A stretch of DNA of 64,000 nucleotides from Gilvirhabdus luticola (GTDB lineage Bacteria; Bacteroidota; Bacteroidia; Flavobacteriales; Flavobacteriaceae), in assembly GCF_032583975.1 (NCBI RefSeq), contig NZ_JAWHTF010000002.1. One strand, 5' to 3'. Position numbers and translations under genes: made by a program. Shown in pieces: positions 62,252 to 64,000 of this stretch (position 1 is its first letter; each line of letters opens with the position of its first letter). The notes under the pieces are model-generated. The model was not told where the DNA came from. It was given only the letters and a program-made list of their open reading frames with translations, and searched no databases.

Positions 62252-63820
62252 TTAATTACTTTTGGAAACCATTTCTTCAATTTGCTTTTCTACTTTACTT
62301 AAGCTCCAATCACCAGCTGTTTGACTAGGAGGATAATCTTTAAATGTTGAAAGGAAATTAAATGCGTAACCTTGAATAGCTATTAGAATATAAGCTCTAT
62401 CGATGTACCAATCATAATAAGTATTAGAGCCTTCATAAGCCTTTTCAAAAGGATCACGACGTAAATTTGTTAATAAAGGTGCTCTTAATTCAACAAAAGG
62501 TTCTAACCAAATTTGTAACTGTCTAGCTCTATTTTCTAAAAATGTTGCTTTCCAATCTCCATATCTTAAAGCAGCAATTGAACCCGCATCATTAACATAA
62601 ATAAATCCTTCCCTTGGAGATTCTTTAACTTTTCCTGTTAAGTAATCTAATTGATTATAACCATCTATATGATTTTTATAAGTTCTACCATTTAAAGTAG
62701 TGCCTTTACGTAATCGCTCTTTTACAGTAGTGTCTCCTGCAATTGCAGCAAAAGTAGGCAACCAATCTTCGTGAGAAACTATACCATTTAGAGTTACATT
62801 TTCAGGGAAATGACCTGGCCATTTTATAAAAGCAGGCACACGGTATGCTCCTTCCCAATTACTATTTTTCTCTCCATGAAAAGGTGTAGTTCCAGCATCT
62901 GGCCAAGTATTATAATGAGGTCCATTATCTGTTGAATACATTACAACAGTATTATCAGCAATTCCTAACTCTTCTAAATAATCTAATAATTGACCTACAT
63001 GCATATCGTGCTCAATCATACCATCTGTATATTCATCATTTCCAGGGTGACGTCTGTCTTCTTTTACATGGGTTCTAAAGTGCATACGCGTTCCATTCCA
63101 CCATGTAAAAAATGGCTTACCTGCATCAACTTGCTTTTTTATAAATTCTTTGGTAGCAGCAATACTTTCATCGTCAATTGATTCCATTCTTTTTTTAGTT
63201 AATGGTCCTGTATCTTCAATTCTTTGACCACCTTTACCATCTGCCCAACTATGAATTACACCTCTCGGTCCAAATTTATCTTTAAATGTTGTGCCATCTT
63301 TTAGAACCATATCACCTGGATAATCAAAATTTTCTGGTTCCTCTTCCGCGTTTAAATGATATAAATTTCCAAAAAACTCATCAAAACCATGCATTGTTGG
63401 TAAATGTTCATCTAAATCACCTTGATGATTTTTACCAAACTGTCCTGTAGCATAACCTTGAGATTTCATTACAGTCGCCATTGTAACATCCGTTTTTTGC
63501 CAACCTTCTTTGGCTCCTGGCATTCCAACTTTAGTCATCCCAGAACGAACAGGCACTGAACCACTAATAAATGCTGCTCGCCCAGCAGTACAACTTTGCT
63601 GTGCATAATAATCTGTAAAGCCTACTCCTTCTTTAGCAATACGGTCAATGTTTGGCGTTTGGTAGCCCATCATGCCACGATTATTATGGCTGATGTTCCA
63701 GGTTCCAATATCGTCACCCCAAATAACTAGGATGTTTGGTTTGTCTTGTGCTGATGCCATGAATGGAATAAGGCAAACAAGAAAAAATAAATGTTTAAGC
63801 TGTGCTAAATTTTTCTTCAT
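62252..63820 (-). CDS. Arylsulfatase (formylglycine type)
   Basis: 522 residues. Signal peptide 1-24, metal motif WGDDIGT, catalytic C77-T-A-G-R81 (CTAGRAAFISG) requiring FGE maturation, YSTDNGPHYNTWP and GEKNSNW. Alkaline-phosphatase-fold sulfatase exported to the periplasm. Heads the operon. Substrate not deducible. Confidence 0.93.
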   Translation of the reverse strand: MKKNLAQLKHLFFLVCLIPFMASAQDKPNILVIWGDDIGTWNISHNNRGMMGYQTPNIDRIAKEGVGFTDYYAQQSCTAGRAAFISGSVPVRSGMTKVGMPGAKEGWQKTDVTMATVMKSQGYATGQFGKNHQGDLDEHLPTMHGFDEFFGNLYHLNAEEEPENFDYPGDMVLKDGTTFKDKFGPRGVIHSWADGKGGQRIEDTGPLTKKRMESIDDESIAATKEFIKKQVDAGKPFFTWWNGTRMHFRTHVKEDRRHPGNDEYTDGMIEHDMHVGQLLDYLEELGIADNTVVMYSTDNGPHYNTWPDAGTTPFHGEKNSNWEGAYRVPAFIKWPGHFPENVTLNGIVSHEDWLPTFAAIAGDTTVKERLRKGTTLNGRTYKNHIDGYNQLDYLTGKVKESPREGFIYVNDAGSIAALRYGDWKATFLENRARQLQIWLEPFVELRAPLLTNLRRDPFEKAYEGSNTYYDWYIDRAYILIAIQGYAFNFLSTFKDYPPSQTAGDWSLSKVEKQIEEMVSKSN

Positions 63821-64000
63821 AATTTTAATTTAAAAAAGTTAAATGTTAATGGATTAATACTATTTGCTATTTGAAATTCTTAATTTGAGTCAAAAAGTTT
63901 ATAATATTTGTGGATAAAAAATTTTGAATTAAGCCTACAAAATATATAAAATAGTTGATTCTAATACCCTTTTTTGTTTAGTTTTTTTTTAATAATCAGT

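Overview
The window looks like the chromosome of a marine-type Flavobacteriaceae bacterium (Bacteroidota). Reasons: low GC; a complete gldKLMN type IX secretion/gliding operon plus gldB-gldC; Bacteroidota-type promoters (TAnnTTTG -7 boxes, few Shine-Dalgarno sites); a MlaEFD-type transporter; and an arylsulfatase operon with its own formylglycine-generating enzyme. No prophage, insertion sequence or CRISPR array was seen.

Region 1 (about 0.5-26.2 kb) is a stress/dormancy island and the most interesting part. It holds a MlaEFD-type lipid transporter, a flavin-reductase-like protein, a CbpA/CbpM chaperone pair with an MscS channel, a phosphatidyltransferase and a metallophosphoesterase, a tripartite ABC exporter with an M50-CBS protease, a TerB-like/DUF302/thioredoxin trio, a PAS histidine kinase with a response regulator fused to a CRP/FNR-type DNA-binding module, five universal stress proteins, an ATP-cone/PD-(D/E)XK nuclease, a beta-CASP ribonuclease and an Hsp20. 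Reading the non-coding DNA by eye, I find eleven copies of the FNR-like palindrome TGAT-N4-ATCA (one copy has a single mismatch). Every copy lies exactly 23 bp upstream of a TAnnTTTG-like -7 box, which puts the palindrome near -41.5, the class II CRP/FNR activator position. They head essentially every transcription unit of the island. I saw none in the following 38 kb. One of them drives no annotated gene but a short transcription unit ending in a strong terminator (about 18.12-18.29 kb), a candidate FnrS-like small RNA or leader peptide. The kinase PAS domain resembles the FixL heme-PAS pattern, so a low-oxygen or redox regulon comparable in logic to DosR/FixLJ is the working hypothesis.

Region 2 (about 26.2-34.6 kb) is looser: decayed coding remnants, a giant MORN-type repeat protein, a small M50-like membrane protein, an initiator tRNA-Met, a CPXCG zinc-ribbon protein of 59 aa, a plant-type LRR protein, an ABC-F ATPase, a DUF983 protein and an FAD oxidoreductase.

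Region 3 (34.6-58.2 kb) is housekeeping core: gldKLMN, a degenerate arginase-fold protein, topA, miaB with a sigma-54-type activator, lptE, a TPR-like protein and secG, then groESL, dnaG (without its zinc ligands), an atypical response regulator, nadE and gldB-gldC. Region 4 (58.2-63.8 kb) is an esterase lipoprotein and a sulfatase operon: arylsulfatase, outer-membrane protein, HAD lipoprotein, and a formylglycine-generating enzyme that is itself predicted to be an exported lipoprotein.
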